The notes: a model not told the origin generated them from the letters alone. A stretch of 30,955 nucleotides of DNA from DAOTTI01 sp034437795 (GCA_034437795.1 DAOTTI010000238.1:1-30955), one strand, 5' to 3'. Positions 8,534 to 17,461 are shown, counted from the first letter of the stretch. Program-made: numbers and translations.

Positions 8534-11095
8534 GTGGGAACGAGCACGATTGAGCCGGCGCTGCCGGTAGCGAGCGACCGGACGGCGCCGGCACGCGAAG
8601 CCGGCCGCCCGGCGTCGCGCCTGGCGGGCATGGCGTTCTTCACCGCCGTCGCCGTCTTCTTCTTTCTCTCCGGAGCCAGCGGCCTGATCTACCAGGTGGC
8701 CTGGGTACGCATCCTGGGCCTCATCTTCGGGGTCACAGTGCACGCGGTGAGCACGGTGCTGGCCGGGTTCATGGCCGGGCTGGCGCTGGGCAGCTACCTG
8801 GCCGGACGGACCGCCGGCCGCATCCGCCACCCCCTGCGCGCCTATGGCCTGGTGGAGTGCGGCATCGGCCTGTGCGGGCTACTCACGCCCCGCGCCTTCG
8901 CCGCCCTGCGCGACGCCTACCCGGCCATCAATCGGGCCGTGGAGGCCCAGGCCGCCACCTGGGCCGCCGGCGGTCCATCCGGCCTGGGCGGCGACCTGCT
9001 GGGCGGGATCGCCTCCTGGCTGCCGTCGCTCGTTCGCTGGGCGCTCGCCTTTGGCGTGCTGATGGTCCCCACCACCCTGATGGGCGCCACCCTCCCCGTC
9101 ATGCTCAAGTCGTCGCTGACGCAGGGCAGCTCGCTGGGGCGCAGTGTGAGCCTGCTCTACGCGGTGAACACCTTCGGCGCGATTGCCGGCACCGCCGGCG
9201 CCGGCTTCTATCTCATCGCCCACTACGGGGTGCAGGCCAGCATTCACCTGGCGGCGGCGCTCAATCTCGGCGTGGGGCTGGTCGCCGTGGCGCTGTCATT
9301 CGTGATCGACGCCGGCGGAGCCGGCGAGGCGCGTAAGACGACAGACGAAAGCGCCGCCGGCGACCGCGCTTCGTCCGTCGTTCGTTCTTCGTCGATCGTC
9401 CGGCAGGGCGCCGCAAGGGCGCTGCGCCAGTCGCCGCGCCAGGCGGTGGTCTACCTGGCCTTTGCCGTCTCAGGCCTGTGCGGGCTGGGCTATGAGGTGA
9501 TCTGGTTCCGCCTGCTGTCACTCTTCGCCTTCGACAACAGCACCTACGCCTTCACCGCCATGCTGGCCATGGTGCTGCTCGGTATTGCCGCCGGCAGCTA
9601 TGCGCTCGGCCCCTTCATGGGCCGCGCCGGCCGGCGCATCAACTGGTGGATCGTCTTCGTGCTCCTGGAGTGGGGCATTGGCATGCTAGCCATCGTCTCG
9701 GTCACGGTGCTCAGCCACGCCGACGCCGTCATCCGGTGGCTGGTGGCGCGCTGGCCGGCCCTGGCGCCCCTGACCCAGCGGGACGACGGCTGGGTGGCCC
9801 TGGCCGCCTTCGTCGCCATCGTGCCGGCCATGTTTCTCTCCGGCATGACCTTCCCCGTCGCCGCCATGCTCTTCGCCAGCGAGGGCGAGGACGCCAGCCG
9901 GCGCGTCGGCAGCCTCTACGCGGCCAACGTGCTTGGCGCGATCGCCGGCTCCCTCCTGGCCGGATTCGTGCTCATGCCGGCCCTGGCCAGCCAGCGGAGC
10001 CTGCTGCTCCTGGCCGGCGCCAGCGCCCTGGCCGGCGCCGCCGTGCTGTGGGCGGCCCCGGCGCCCCGCCCGAAGCGCCGGCAGGGATGGAGGGTCCCGC
10101 CCTGGTCCGGCAAGGCCGCCCTGACCGTGGTCGGCACGGCCGGCTTTGCCCTGGCGACGCAGTTGACACCGGACATGTACGCCCCCCTGCAGCAGGCCCG
10201 CTTCCCGGGCAAAGAGGTGGTCTGGTACCGCGAGGGGCTGGAGAGCACGGTCACCGTCGTCCGCGACCAGCAGGGCCTGATCACGCTCTACACCAACGCC
10301 CGCGGCCAGGCGAGAGACGAGGTGCCGCTGGTGACGTTCCACCGGCTGCTCGGCCACCTCCCCCTCCTGCTCCATCCCCAGCCCCGCCGCGCCCTGATCG
10401 TCGGCATCGGCGGCGGGGCCACCGCCGGCGCCATGACCCAGCATCCGGGCGTGGAGATCGACGCGGTGGAGCTCTCGGACGCCGTGATCGACGCGGTACG
10501 CCTGTTCGGCCACGTGAATTACCGCTTCTTCGAGCATCCCAACGTGCACATTCGCCAGGCCGACGCCCGCAACCACCTGCTCATCTCCGGCCGGCGCTAC
10601 GACGTCGTCTCCGGTGACGCCATCCGGCCCAACGACGCTGGCTCCGCCACGCTCTACTCGGCCGAGTACTACCGGCTGGTCCTGCAGTCTCTGGAAGACG
10701 GCGGGCTGATGACGCAGTGGATCCCGCCCTTCTCCGACTACGAGTATCGTCTGGTCATCCGGACGTTCCTCTCCGTCTTCCCCTACGCCACCCTCTGGCA
10801 GGACGGCGACGTGCTGATTGGCTCGAACCGGCCCATCCGCGTCGATCGCGCCGCCCTGGCGCGACGGTTCGAGCATCCCCAGGTCCGCGCCGCGCTGGCG
10901 GCGGTGGGCATTCCCAGCGCCGATGAGTTCCTGCGCCGGTTCAACGCCGCCGAGGACGAACTCCGGCGTATGGTCGGGGACGGGCCGATCATTACCGACG
11001 ACCGGCCGTACATCGAGTTCTTCCGCACGCTCCCCAGGGACCACCCGCCGGACATGGCGCGCTACAGCCGCGACGTCCGCCAGATCCTCCGGTGA
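8534..11095 (+). CDS. Membrane-anchored spermidine/spermine-synthase-like protein with duplicated transmembrane half
   Basis: 853 residues from the GTG at 8534, chosen because GGGGAGG lies six bases upstream (an ATG at 8501 is also in frame but has no such site). Two homologous hydrophobic blocks are seen. Each begins with a LSGASGLIYQVAWVR or VSGLCGLGYEVIWFR type motif (about residues 45 and 315) and contains a P-T-LMGATLPV or MFLSGMTFPV segment. They are joined by a polar linker at about 258-300. The C-terminal part from about 560 is an aminopropyltransferase-fold domain with SAM-type loop GIGGGATAG (about 622) and VELSDAVID, then GDAIRPND (about 693) and TLYSAEYYRL. This architecture occurs widely as a fused membrane SpeE-like protein of unsettled function, so polyamine synthesis should not be assumed. 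The linker is encoded by an imperfect inverted repeat. Confidence 0.85.
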   Translation: MGTSTIEPALPVASDRTAPAREAGRPASRLAGMAFFTAVAVFFFLSGASGLIYQVAWVRILGLIFGVTVHAVSTVLAGFMAGLALGSYLAGRTAGRIRHPLRAYGLVECGIGLCGLLTPRAFAALRDAYPAINRAVEAQAATWAAGGPSGLGGDLLGGIASWLPSLVRWALAFGVLMVPTTLMGATLPVMLKSSLTQGSSLGRSVSLLYAVNTFGAIAGTAGAGFYLIAHYGVQASIHLAAALNLGVGLVAVALSFVIDAGGAGEARKTTDESAAGDRASSVVRSSSIVRQGAARALRQSPRQAVVYLAFAVSGLCGLGYEVIWFRLLSLFAFDNSTYAFTAMLAMVLLGIAAGSYALGPFMGRAGRRINWWIVFVLLEWGIGMLAIVSVTVLSHADAVIRWLVARWPALAPLTQRDDGWVALAAFVAIVPAMFLSGMTFPVAAMLFASEGEDASRRVGSLYAANVLGAIAGSLLAGFVLMPALASQRSLLLLAGASALAGAAVLWAAPAPRPKRRQGWRVPPWSGKAALTVVGTAGFALATQLTPDMYAPLQQARFPGKEVVWYREGLESTVTVVRDQQGLITLYTNARGQARDEVPLVTFHRLLGHLPLLLHPQPRRALIVGIGGGATAGAMTQHPGVEIDAVELSDAVIDAVRLFGHVNYRFFEHPNVHIRQADARNHLLISGRRYDVVSGDAIRPNDAGSATLYSAEYYRLVLQSLEDGGLMTQWIPPFSDYEYRLVIRTFLSVFPYATLWQDGDVLIGSNRPIRVDRAALARRFEHPQVRAALAAVGIPSADEFLRRFNAAEDELRRMVGDGPIITDDRPYIEFFRTLPRDHPPDMARYSRDVRQILR

Positions 11096-11280
11096 GCGTC
11101 CAGGCCAAGCGCCCTCTCCGTGGCAGCAAGCGCCGGCACCGTCGTCGCCGTCAAGAGAACATCCGTACAGCTTCGCCCCCGAATGCGCCGGGAGAGCGTG
11201 CGGTGTCGCCGATCGGCGCAGCGATCTGGCCGGCACAAAAGGTCCCCTGGCGCCAGGTCATCGCCGTCGTTCCCACTCTC

Positions 11281-11415
11281 TCCACGTCTCCGCGTCCCCG
11301 TGTCTCCGCGTCCCCGCGTCTCGGAGAAGGCAGCATGGGCAGGATCCCTTCCCCATGGCCGTCGTTCCCCTCTGTCCGCGTCCCCGCGTCGGAGTGGGGG
11401 GGCAGGGGGTGAGGG
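11281..11415 (+). repeat. Family B repeat with GCGTCCCC/GCGTCTCC tandem tract
   Basis: A degenerate 8-9 bp tandem run (11281-11325) is followed by CCATGGCCGTCGTTCCCC (11353-11370). A second, shorter GCGTCCCCGCGTCGG run ends in a G-rich tail with CAGGGGGTGAGGG. The GCCGTCGTTCCCC block recurs at 13000, 13059 and, as a variant, at 19359 and 19422. The rest of the 11096-11583 gap contains a 12 bp palindrome, CCTGGCGCCAGG (11246-11257), and no gene I can support. Confidence 0.6.
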
Positions 11416-11583
11416 CTGCCCGCGGCTGGTCCGGAGCGTCTGCGTCCTCCCCAGCGATGTCGAAGAGCCCCTGGCCCATCGGTTAGCATGGTACTGGCGC
11501 GGCCATGCGCGCCAGCGAGGCGGACGGAGGTGAGGCCGGCGCAGGCCGCGCACGTGAACACCACACCCTGGAGAGTGGCAGCC

Positions 11584-12942
11584 ATGGAACAAGCCGTAAC
11601 ACGACGGACTCGTCGATGGATCCTGGGAGCACTGGGCACCTCCGCCGCAGGCACGCTCGCGGCCTGCGGCCGAGGCGCCGCCGCGCCGGGCGCCGCGGAA
11701 CCGAGCACGAAGGCCAGGCAGCCGGTCACGCTCACCTTTGAGAGTTACTCCAGCGGCGGGTCTGCGGGCGGGCAGATCAACGAATTCGAGAACTGGAAGC
11801 AGGCCCTCCAGCGCGCGCACGAGAAGTACCCCTGGATCACCATCGAGCCGACGTTCATTGGCGGCATGACCCCCGGCGCCTACGATCGCTGGACGGTGGC
11901 GATGACCGCCGGCACGGCCCCCTCCATCATGGAGTTCGAGACCAAGCGCATGGCCTCGTTCGCGGAGAAGGGCCTGCTGCTCGACCTCACGCCCTACGCG
12001 GCCAAGAGCAAGGTGGCGCGCAAAGAGGACTTCCTCGAGGCAGACTGGGAGAAGACGATCTACAAGGGCAAGATGTGGCTGCTGGTAGCCATGAGCAAGC
12101 CCGCCGTCATCTTCTACAACACGGAGCTGCTCAAGCGCGTGGGCGTGGACAGCCTCACCACCAAGTGGGGCGACCCCGCCTGGTCGTGGGACGCCTTCGT
12201 CCAGCTCTGCCGCAAGCTCACCACCGGCGCCGGGCCAAACGCGCAGTACGCCTTCACCCAATCCACGTGGTGGGTCTATCTCCAGCCTTTTGTCTGGAGC
12301 AACGGCGGCGACTTCCTCAACAAGGACCGCACCGCAGGCGCGATCGACCAGCCGGCCGCCGTCGAGGCGCTGCAGCGCATCTACGACCTCAACCTCAAGG
12401 ACAAGGCCATGCCGACAGCGGCCAATGCCCCAGAAGGTAGCCCGAGCTTCCAGAACGGCCGCGTCGCCATGATCCATAACAACTCAGGGAACTGGCTGGG
12501 CTATAGCCAGGTGCCGGACCTGAAATGGAACATCGCCCCCATCCCCACCGGCAGGCAGGGCACCATTGCGCGCAATCCGCCCAACGGCTGGGCCAGCTGG
12601 TCGGGCGAGAAGCACCCGGACGATGCCTGGCTGGTGATGGAGGAGCTGACCACGCCGGACTCGCTGCGCAACATCGAGGGCGTACCGGACCGCAAGGCGC
12701 AGGCGGAGAGCGGTGACTTCGCCGCCGCCAAGGTGCCCGGCATCAACTGGAAGGTCTTCATCGACGCCAAGAAGAACAGCCGCGACGAGCCGGTGACCCA
12801 GTACTTCCAGGACCTGGACAAGACGATCGGCGCCTCGCAGAACGCCTTCTGGCGGGGCGAGATGGCGGTCAAGGAGTGGGCGGCCAAGCTTAAGACGAAG
12901 ATCGACGCCGTCCAGCAGGGCCAAGGCCCGCAAGATTGGTGA
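11584..12942 (+). CDS. ABC transporter solute-binding lipoprotein (family 1, sugar type), SBP2
   Basis: 452 residues from the ATG at 11584, which has GGAGAG upstream. The N-terminus is a twin-arginine signal (TRRTRRWILGALG, residues 6-18) ending in a lipobox with Cys28 (TLAACG), so a membrane-anchored extracytoplasmic lipoprotein is expected. The mature sequence begins QPVTLTFESY and contains EKYPWITIEP, a metal- or sugar-binding style TAGTAPSIMEFE, FYNTELLKRVGV, NGRVAMIHNNSG and HPDDAWLVMEEL, all typical of the extracellular solute-binding family 1. No permease or ATPase lies next to it. The frame is open upstream to 11488, but the signal peptide fixes the start. The ligand is unknown; a sugar or sugar acid is likely from the family. 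Confidence 0.92.
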   Translation: MEQAVTRRTRRWILGALGTSAAGTLAACGRGAAAPGAAEPSTKARQPVTLTFESYSSGGSAGGQINEFENWKQALQRAHEKYPWITIEPTFIGGMTPGAYDRWTVAMTAGTAPSIMEFETKRMASFAEKGLLLDLTPYAAKSKVARKEDFLEADWEKTIYKGKMWLLVAMSKPAVIFYNTELLKRVGVDSLTTKWGDPAWSWDAFVQLCRKLTTGAGPNAQYAFTQSTWWVYLQPFVWSNGGDFLNKDRTAGAIDQPAAVEALQRIYDLNLKDKAMPTAANAPEGSPSFQNGRVAMIHNNSGNWLGYSQVPDLKWNIAPIPTGRQGTIARNPPNGWASWSGEKHPDDAWLVMEELTTPDSLRNIEGVPDRKAQAESGDFAAAKVPGINWKVFIDAKKNSRDEPVTQYFQDLDKTIGASQNAFWRGEMAVKEWAAKLKTKIDAVQQGQGPQDW

Positions 12943-12989
12943 GCGCTGCCCGCCCCCAGTGTGGCGCGGCCGCCCCCAGGCGAACTCCT

Positions 12990-13107
12990 CTCCCCACGGC
13001 CGTCGTTCCCCTCTCCATGTTGGAGCAGGGGCGGCGGGGCCAACCCCCACACCCGTGGCCGTCGTTCCCCCTCTCCGTGTCGGAGAGGGGGCTAGGGGGT
13101 GAGGTCT
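12990..13107 (+). repeat. Family B repeat, two tandem copies
   Basis: Two copies of ACGGCCGTCGTTCCCC / GTGGCCGTCGTTCCCCC (from 12997 and 13056), each followed by CTCTCC-(A/G)TGT(T/C)GGAG and a G-rich tail. The second forms a good hairpin, CCCCCTCTCC-GTGT-CGGAGAGGGGG, followed by TAGGGGGTGAGG. The 12943-13290 gap otherwise holds GGCCGAAGGGGGTGAGGTC (13131-13149), which recurs at 19485, and no supported gene. Confidence 0.65.
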
Positions 13108-13290
13108 CTCCTCCCTCCCGGCGCGGCCCCGGCCGAAGGGGGTGAGGTCCTCCCTCCAGATCCGCCCCGGCTGGCTGATCCGAGAGTGCTGCCCATCCCC
13201 TCCGGTAATCCCGTGTACAGACAGGACCGGGTTTTTGAGGTACAGTGCAAGTAGTGGGACAACCGACTCTTGAGAGAGGAGGTAGAGCCA

Positions 13291-14127
13291 ATGGTCCCCA
13301 GCCAGTCGCTCCAGTCCATCCGGTCCATTCGGCCGGTGCGGCCGATCCATCCGGTCCAGGAGGGCAAGGCAGCCCCCATCTCCCTCTCTGGCGCCATCAT
13401 CTCCGGCTTTGTGGCGTCGGTGGCCATGCTCTTCGCCTTCGCCGCCGCCTACGGCCTCTCCTGGTTGCTGGCCAGCGTGCTACCGCCCGCCCTGCCCGTC
13501 ATCGGCACGCTCCGGCAGTGGTGTTACGGCCTCATTCAGAACGCCCTGATCGACCTGGCGCGCCCCAACCTGTACGCCGCCATGGCCGTCTACTTCGCCG
13601 GCGGCATCGCCTGGGCCATCCTGTACGCCGTGGTCTTCCACCGCCGCCTGCGCGGGCCGGACTGGCGTCGCGGCGTCATCTTTAGCCTGGTGCCGTGGCT
13701 CTTCTCCCTGGCCGTCTTCCTCCCGCTGGTCGGCGGGGGCTTCTTCGGCCTGGCCCTGGGGGCCGGACCGCTCCCTATCCTCGGCAACCTGATCCTCCAC
13801 GCCGTCTACGGCGCCACACTGGGCGAGGTCTACGGTCCGCACGGCGATACGGTGGTCGACGAGGACCGGTACGTCGCCAGCGACGCCGACCTGTGGGCCA
13901 ACCAGCACTCCCAGGCCGGCGCCGCCAGGGGCCTCGTAGGGGGCCTGCTGGTCGGGGGGCTGATCTGGCTGGTGCTCGTCGGCCCGCCGCCCCAGATGGC
14001 GGGCAGCGGATCGGCGCTGGCCGCGGACTCGTTGCCCATCCTGCTGACCACGACCGTCCTCGGCGGTGCGCTCGGCGCGCTACTGGGATCGCTGGCCGGC
14101 CTATCCGGTCCCAACCGGCGCCGGTAG
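13291..14127 (+). CDS. Uncharacterised multi-pass membrane protein
   Basis: 278 residues with about five or six hydrophobic segments: near residues 35-60, 85-112, 128-165, 215-235 and 250-270. A polar loop with GPHGDTVVDEDRYV is at about 183-196. The motif ILHAVYGATLGEVYG before that loop recalls small membrane proteins of unknown function (DUF1440/DUF6789-like), but I cannot assign a family with certainty. The start at 13291 is firm: AGGAGG (13277-13282) is eight bases upstream. The N-terminal 25 residues are a low-complexity SIR/RPV/HPV pattern, encoded by a TCCATCCGG-like degenerate repeat. A TACAGT box near 13240 may be its -10. It lies alone between SBP2 and the SDR gene. Confidence 0.75.
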   Translation: MVPSQSLQSIRSIRPVRPIHPVQEGKAAPISLSGAIISGFVASVAMLFAFAAAYGLSWLLASVLPPALPVIGTLRQWCYGLIQNALIDLARPNLYAAMAVYFAGGIAWAILYAVVFHRRLRGPDWRRGVIFSLVPWLFSLAVFLPLVGGGFFGLALGAGPLPILGNLILHAVYGATLGEVYGPHGDTVVDEDRYVASDADLWANQHSQAGAARGLVGGLLVGGLIWLVLVGPPPQMAGSGSALAADSLPILLTTTVLGGALGALLGSLAGLSGPNRRR

Positions 14128-14234
14128 TCTCCAGCCCGCGCGGCCATGCACAGGCGAGACGATCAAGACAACGGGGGTCCCCGACAGGCTCTGGGGCTCT
14201 CGTTTTCGGTTCACATCTCGAGGCTGACGTCGCA

Positions 14235-15059
14235 GTGTCGCTCCCGCAAGACCCGATAGAGGTGAGGCCGGAACCGGCGCCGGCAGGCAGGGGTCCCGCC
14301 CTGGCCGGAAAGGTCGCCATCGTCACCGGCGCGGCGCAGGGGATCGGCGAAGGCATCGCCGACCTGTTTGCCCGTGAAGGGGCCTCGCTCATGCTCGCCG
14401 ACCTGAACGAGGTCCGCGGGCAGGCGGTGGCGGAGCGCCTGGCCACCGCCACGCCCGGCCCCGTGCGCTTCCGGCGCTGCGACGTGGCGCACGCCTCCGA
14501 GGTGCAGGGCCTGGTCGCCACCACCGTCGAGCAGTTCGGCCGGCTAGACGTGCTGGTCAACAACGCCGGCTACGCGGTGTACCGCGGCGTGGAAGAGACT
14601 ACTGAAGCCGACTGGCGGCACGTGCTGGACGTCAACCTCTCTGCGCTGTTCTACGCCATCAAGTACGCCGCCCCGCACCTGCGCCGGACGAAAGGCGCCG
14701 TGGTCAACATCGCCTCGGTGCGCGCCTGGCGGACGACGCCGGGCGTCTTCGCCTACACCGTGGCCAAGGCCGGCGTACTCGGCCTAACGCGGGCCGCGGC
14801 CCTGGACCTGGCGCCGGACGTGCGCGTCAACGCCATCCTGCCGGGGGCCATCGACACGCCGATGCACCGCGAGAACGTGGCGGCCTTCACCGACCTGGAA
14901 GATGGCCTGCGCCGCATCCGCGAGGCGATCCCGCTGAAGCGCCATGGCCGGCCGGCGGACGTGGCCCAGGCCGTGCTCTTCCTGGCCAGCGACGCCAGCA
15001 GCTGGATTACGGGCGCGGCCTACGTTGTGGACGGCGGCGCGTCGGTGCTGCTGGCCTGA
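14235..15059 (+). CDS. Short-chain dehydrogenase/reductase (SDR)
   Basis: Classical NAD(P)-dependent SDR of 274 residues from the GTG at 14235. The nucleotide-binding TGAAQGIG is at 31-38, an acidic D56 after strand 2 suggests NAD preference, and NNAG is at 109-112. The catalytic S161, Y174 and K178 (YTVAK) are present. The C-terminal LPGAIDTPM and ITGAAYVVDGGAS are typical of the FabG-like branch. The start is uncertain: GTG 14235 has only a weak GAGG upstream, and GTG 14262 is possible. The frame is open far upstream through the preceding membrane gene, but that is out-of-frame shadow. It is followed 67 bp later by a PhyH dioxygenase on the same strand, suggesting a shared catabolic role. 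The substrate is unknown. Confidence 0.92.
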   Translation: MSLPQDPIEVRPEPAPAGRGPALAGKVAIVTGAAQGIGEGIADLFAREGASLMLADLNEVRGQAVAERLATATPGPVRFRRCDVAHASEVQGLVATTVEQFGRLDVLVNNAGYAVYRGVEETTEADWRHVLDVNLSALFYAIKYAAPHLRRTKGAVVNIASVRAWRTTPGVFAYTVAKAGVLGLTRAAALDLAPDVRVNAILPGAIDTPMHRENVAAFTDLEDGLRRIREAIPLKRHGRPADVAQAVLFLASDASSWITGAAYVVDGGASVLLA

Positions 15060-15126
15060 TCCGCCGCCCCGCGGCAGCAGCCTCCGGCCCGACCCCCGTA
15101 TCCTTCCCCTATCGCGGGAGGTCTGC

Positions 15127-15978
15127 ATGAACGTCACCCTGTCCACCCACTCGGCGCTGTCGCCGGCCGAGCAACGGCAGTTCTTCGAGCAACACGGCTA
15201 CCTCGTCTTCGAACGCGTGCTCTCTGCCGCAGAGCTGGAGGAGCTACGCACCGCCTCCGAACGGCTCCAGGAGGAACGGCGGCGGCTCGGCGGCGACACG
15301 CGCCTGGCGGTGATCCACAACGTGGCGCTGATGGACGAGGCCTTCATGAAGGCCGCGCGCCACCCGAAAATGCTGCAGGTGGTCAGCGGCTTGCTGGGGC
15401 CCAACCTGCGCCTGCAGCACTGCAAGCTGAACTGGAAGCCCCCGGCCATCGGCGCCGGCGCGGTGGAGTGGCACCAGGATTTTCCGTTCTTTCCGCACAG
15501 CAACTACGACCTGCTGGCCTGCATGTTCTTGCTCGACGACGCCACGCCCGAGAACGGGTGCATGCGCATCATCCCCGGCAGCCACCAGCGCGGGCCGGTG
15601 GACCACTATGAACCGGGCGGCCGGTTCACCGGCCGCTGCACCAATCCCGCCGACTACGAGCGGGACGTGCGAGAAGGGAACGTGGTGGACCTGGTCGTGC
15701 CGGCGGGGTCGATGACGGTGCACCACTGCTGCACCATCCACGCCTCCTATCCCAACCGGAGCACCACCCCGCGGCGCGGCCTGGTCTACCAGATCGCAGC
15801 CGGGGACGCCATTCAGCTCGGCGGCAATCTGCACAAGGTCTGGGGCATCTTCCTCCAGGGCCAGGACCCGCTGCAGGCCCGCTTCCCCGACGGGACGGTG
15901 CACCGCCTCCCCGCGCCCCTGACCAACCGCGGCGGCCTGGAGCCAACCGGCGACTGGCGCCGCCAGACCCAGGACTGA
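15127..15978 (+). CDS. PhyH-family Fe(II)/2-oxoglutarate dioxygenase
   Basis: 283 residues from the ATG at 15127, with GGGAGG five bases upstream. The facial triad can be read as H116 and D118 (EWHQDFPF) plus H205 (TIHASYPNRS). R217, a few residues on, is well placed to bind 2-oxoglutarate. The N-terminal FFEQHGYLVFERVLSAAEL and the central LLDDATPENGCMRIIPGSHQ are characteristic of phytanoyl-CoA dioxygenase-like enzymes. These hydroxylate many small molecules, and the family does not fix the substrate. Placed right after an SDR, the pair could perform hydroxylation followed by dehydrogenation. The gene converges with the minus-strand SBP3. Confidence 0.92.
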   Translation: MNVTLSTHSALSPAEQRQFFEQHGYLVFERVLSAAELEELRTASERLQEERRRLGGDTRLAVIHNVALMDEAFMKAARHPKMLQVVSGLLGPNLRLQHCKLNWKPPAIGAGAVEWHQDFPFFPHSNYDLLACMFLLDDATPENGCMRIIPGSHQRGPVDHYEPGGRFTGRCTNPADYERDVREGNVVDLVVPAGSMTVHHCCTIHASYPNRSTTPRRGLVYQIAAGDAIQLGGNLHKVWGIFLQGQDPLQARFPDGTVHRLPAPLTNRGGLEPTGDWRRQTQD

Positions 15979-15986
15979 CCCGCCAC

Positions 15987-16013
15987 CTGGGGCTCCCGGC
16001 ACTCTGCCCCCAG
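15987..16013. terminator. Possible bidirectional terminator hairpin
   Basis: CTGGGGC (15987-15993) pairs with GCCCCCAG (16006-16013), with one bulge, between the convergent PhyH and SBP3 genes. There is no T-tract, so intrinsic termination is doubtful. Confidence 0.3.
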
Positions 16014-16079
16014 AGCGAGGGCCAGTCGCCCCGTCCCCACAGAGCCGGAACTGCCTACAACATCCCTGTTCGTCCAACG

Positions 16080-17432
16080 CTACCGCGCCGCCGACGGCCG
16101 CGGCTGGTCGAGAAACTGCTGCACCGGTCCCACTGCGGCGGCGATCGCCTGGTCCGGCGACATGGCCCCCGTCCACATCGGTTCAAAGGCCTTCGGGATC
16201 AGCGTGTTGGAGAACTCTAGCATCCGCAGGTTCCAGGGAAGGGCAATCAGGCCTGTGCCCTCCTTCTCCAGGAAGTCCTTGAAGACCTTGAACATCGGCC
16301 GGTTCACGACCTGCGGGTCGTTCCAGCCATCCACCCGCGCGCCGGGCAGGCCAACCTCCTGGAAGAGCGCCTGCGACGTCTCCTTATTGGCGAACCATTT
16401 GTGCAGCAGCCAGGCCTCATCCTTGTGCCTCGTGCGGGCGAACATCCCCCACATGTCCACGTGCCCTTGCGAGCCCCGCTTCCCACCAGGACCTTTGGGG
16501 ATGAGCACGGCATCCATCCTGAACTTGCCGGCGATGTCCCGCTCGAACCGAAAGCCCCCGCTCATCAGCGTGGTCTGCATCGCCAAATTCCCATCCACGA
16601 AGCGGACGGTGTCAGCCCCCTGGATGGGGTGGACGCGATGCTTGTGCCGCAGGTCGTACAAGTATTGCAGGGCCTGCTTCGCTGGCGCGCGGTCGAAGGC
16701 CACCTTCTTCCCCAGGAAGCCCGGCTCCATCAGCTCGCCGCCAAAGGAGCGGATGAAGCAGAGCAAGGGCGCGGCCGGCGACGTCTCGGTCTGGATGCCC
16801 CACCGAGCCGGCCGCCCATCGGGATTGGTCCCGCCGGTCATCCTGCGGGCGATATCGACCAATTCATCGTACGTCGTGCTCAACGTCGGCGGCTTCACGC
16901 CAGCCGTCTCGAACAGATTGACGTTGTAGAAGAGCCCGATGTGGCTCGGATGGATCAGCGACGGCAGCCCAAAGAGCTTGTTGTCCACGATGCGCGCCGT
17001 GTCGATGGCCACGGGAATGTGTTGCTTGAGGTCATACTTGTCGGCGGCCACTAGCGGTTCGATGTTCATGAGGTTTCCAAGCGCCGCCATCTCGAAGTAG
17101 GTGCCGATGCCGGTGCTCATCCAGATGACGTCGCCCGGATCGCCGGCGGCAATCTGCGCCACCAGCTTCTCGTAGCCAGTATCGGTCAGCAGCTCCACCT
17201 TGATCCACGGGTACTGCTCGGTGAATTGCTGGGCGCGCACCGGAATGTACTGCTCGGTTCGGTAGTTCAGCTTCAGCGTCACCGGCTGCCTCGACTTCAC
17301 GTCTGCCGGCCCGCTGCGCCCCTGCCCCGGACTGCATGCCGCCAGCCCCACGCCACCAAGCGCGGCCACGCCTCCTCCCAGAACCGTCCGCCTGGTGACG
17401 CATCCTTGCCCTTCAAGCACAGTGCGCTCCAT
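16080..17432 (-). CDS. ABC transporter solute-binding lipoprotein (family 1, sugar type), SBP3
   Basis: 450 residues from the ATG at 17432, with AGGAG eleven bases upstream. The signal has twin arginines at residues 14-15 (VTRRTVLGGGVAALGG) and a lipobox Cys33 (GLAACS). The mature part starts SRQPVTLKLNY, close to the start of SBP2. It contains EQYPWIKVEL, AAGDPGDVIWMST, FYNVNLFETAGVKPP, VDGNLAMQTTLMSGG and RHKDEAWLLHKWF, all expected for a family 1 solute-binding protein. No permease or ATPase lies beside it; its divergent upstream side is a tandem repeat and then the putative deacetylase-fold gene on the same strand. The frame is open to 17768, but the signal peptide and Shine-Dalgarno support 17432. 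Confidence 0.92.
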   Translation of the reverse strand: MERTVLEGQGCVTRRTVLGGGVAALGGVGLAACSPGQGRSGPADVKSRQPVTLKLNYRTEQYIPVRAQQFTEQYPWIKVELLTDTGYEKLVAQIAAGDPGDVIWMSTGIGTYFEMAALGNLMNIEPLVAADKYDLKQHIPVAIDTARIVDNKLFGLPSLIHPSHIGLFYNVNLFETAGVKPPTLSTTYDELVDIARRMTGGTNPDGRPARWGIQTETSPAAPLLCFIRSFGGELMEPGFLGKKVAFDRAPAKQALQYLYDLRHKHRVHPIQGADTVRFVDGNLAMQTTLMSGGFRFERDIAGKFRMDAVLIPKGPGGKRGSQGHVDMWGMFARTRHKDEAWLLHKWFANKETSQALFQEVGLPGARVDGWNDPQVVNRPMFKVFKDFLEKEGTGLIALPWNLRMLEFSNTLIPKAFEPMWTGAMSPDQAIAAAVGPVQQFLDQPRPSAAR

Positions 17433-17461
17433 TGCGATCCCTGCTCCTTTCCTGCCCTTCG

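Noticed and set aside
11157..11168. GAACATCCGTAC, similar to a GAAC-N4-GTTC LexA box
   Set aside because: One base off, inside a gap of low-complexity repeats, and not next to a DNA-damage gene. yedK has no such site upstream.
9686..12477. Long minus-strand open frames (516 and 471 codons) opposite the SpeE-like gene and SBP2
   Set aside because: No family motifs; they mirror the codon structure of real plus-strand genes.
15987..16013. Full intrinsic terminator
   Set aside because: The stem has a bulge and no T-run follows, so it is listed only as a possible hairpin.
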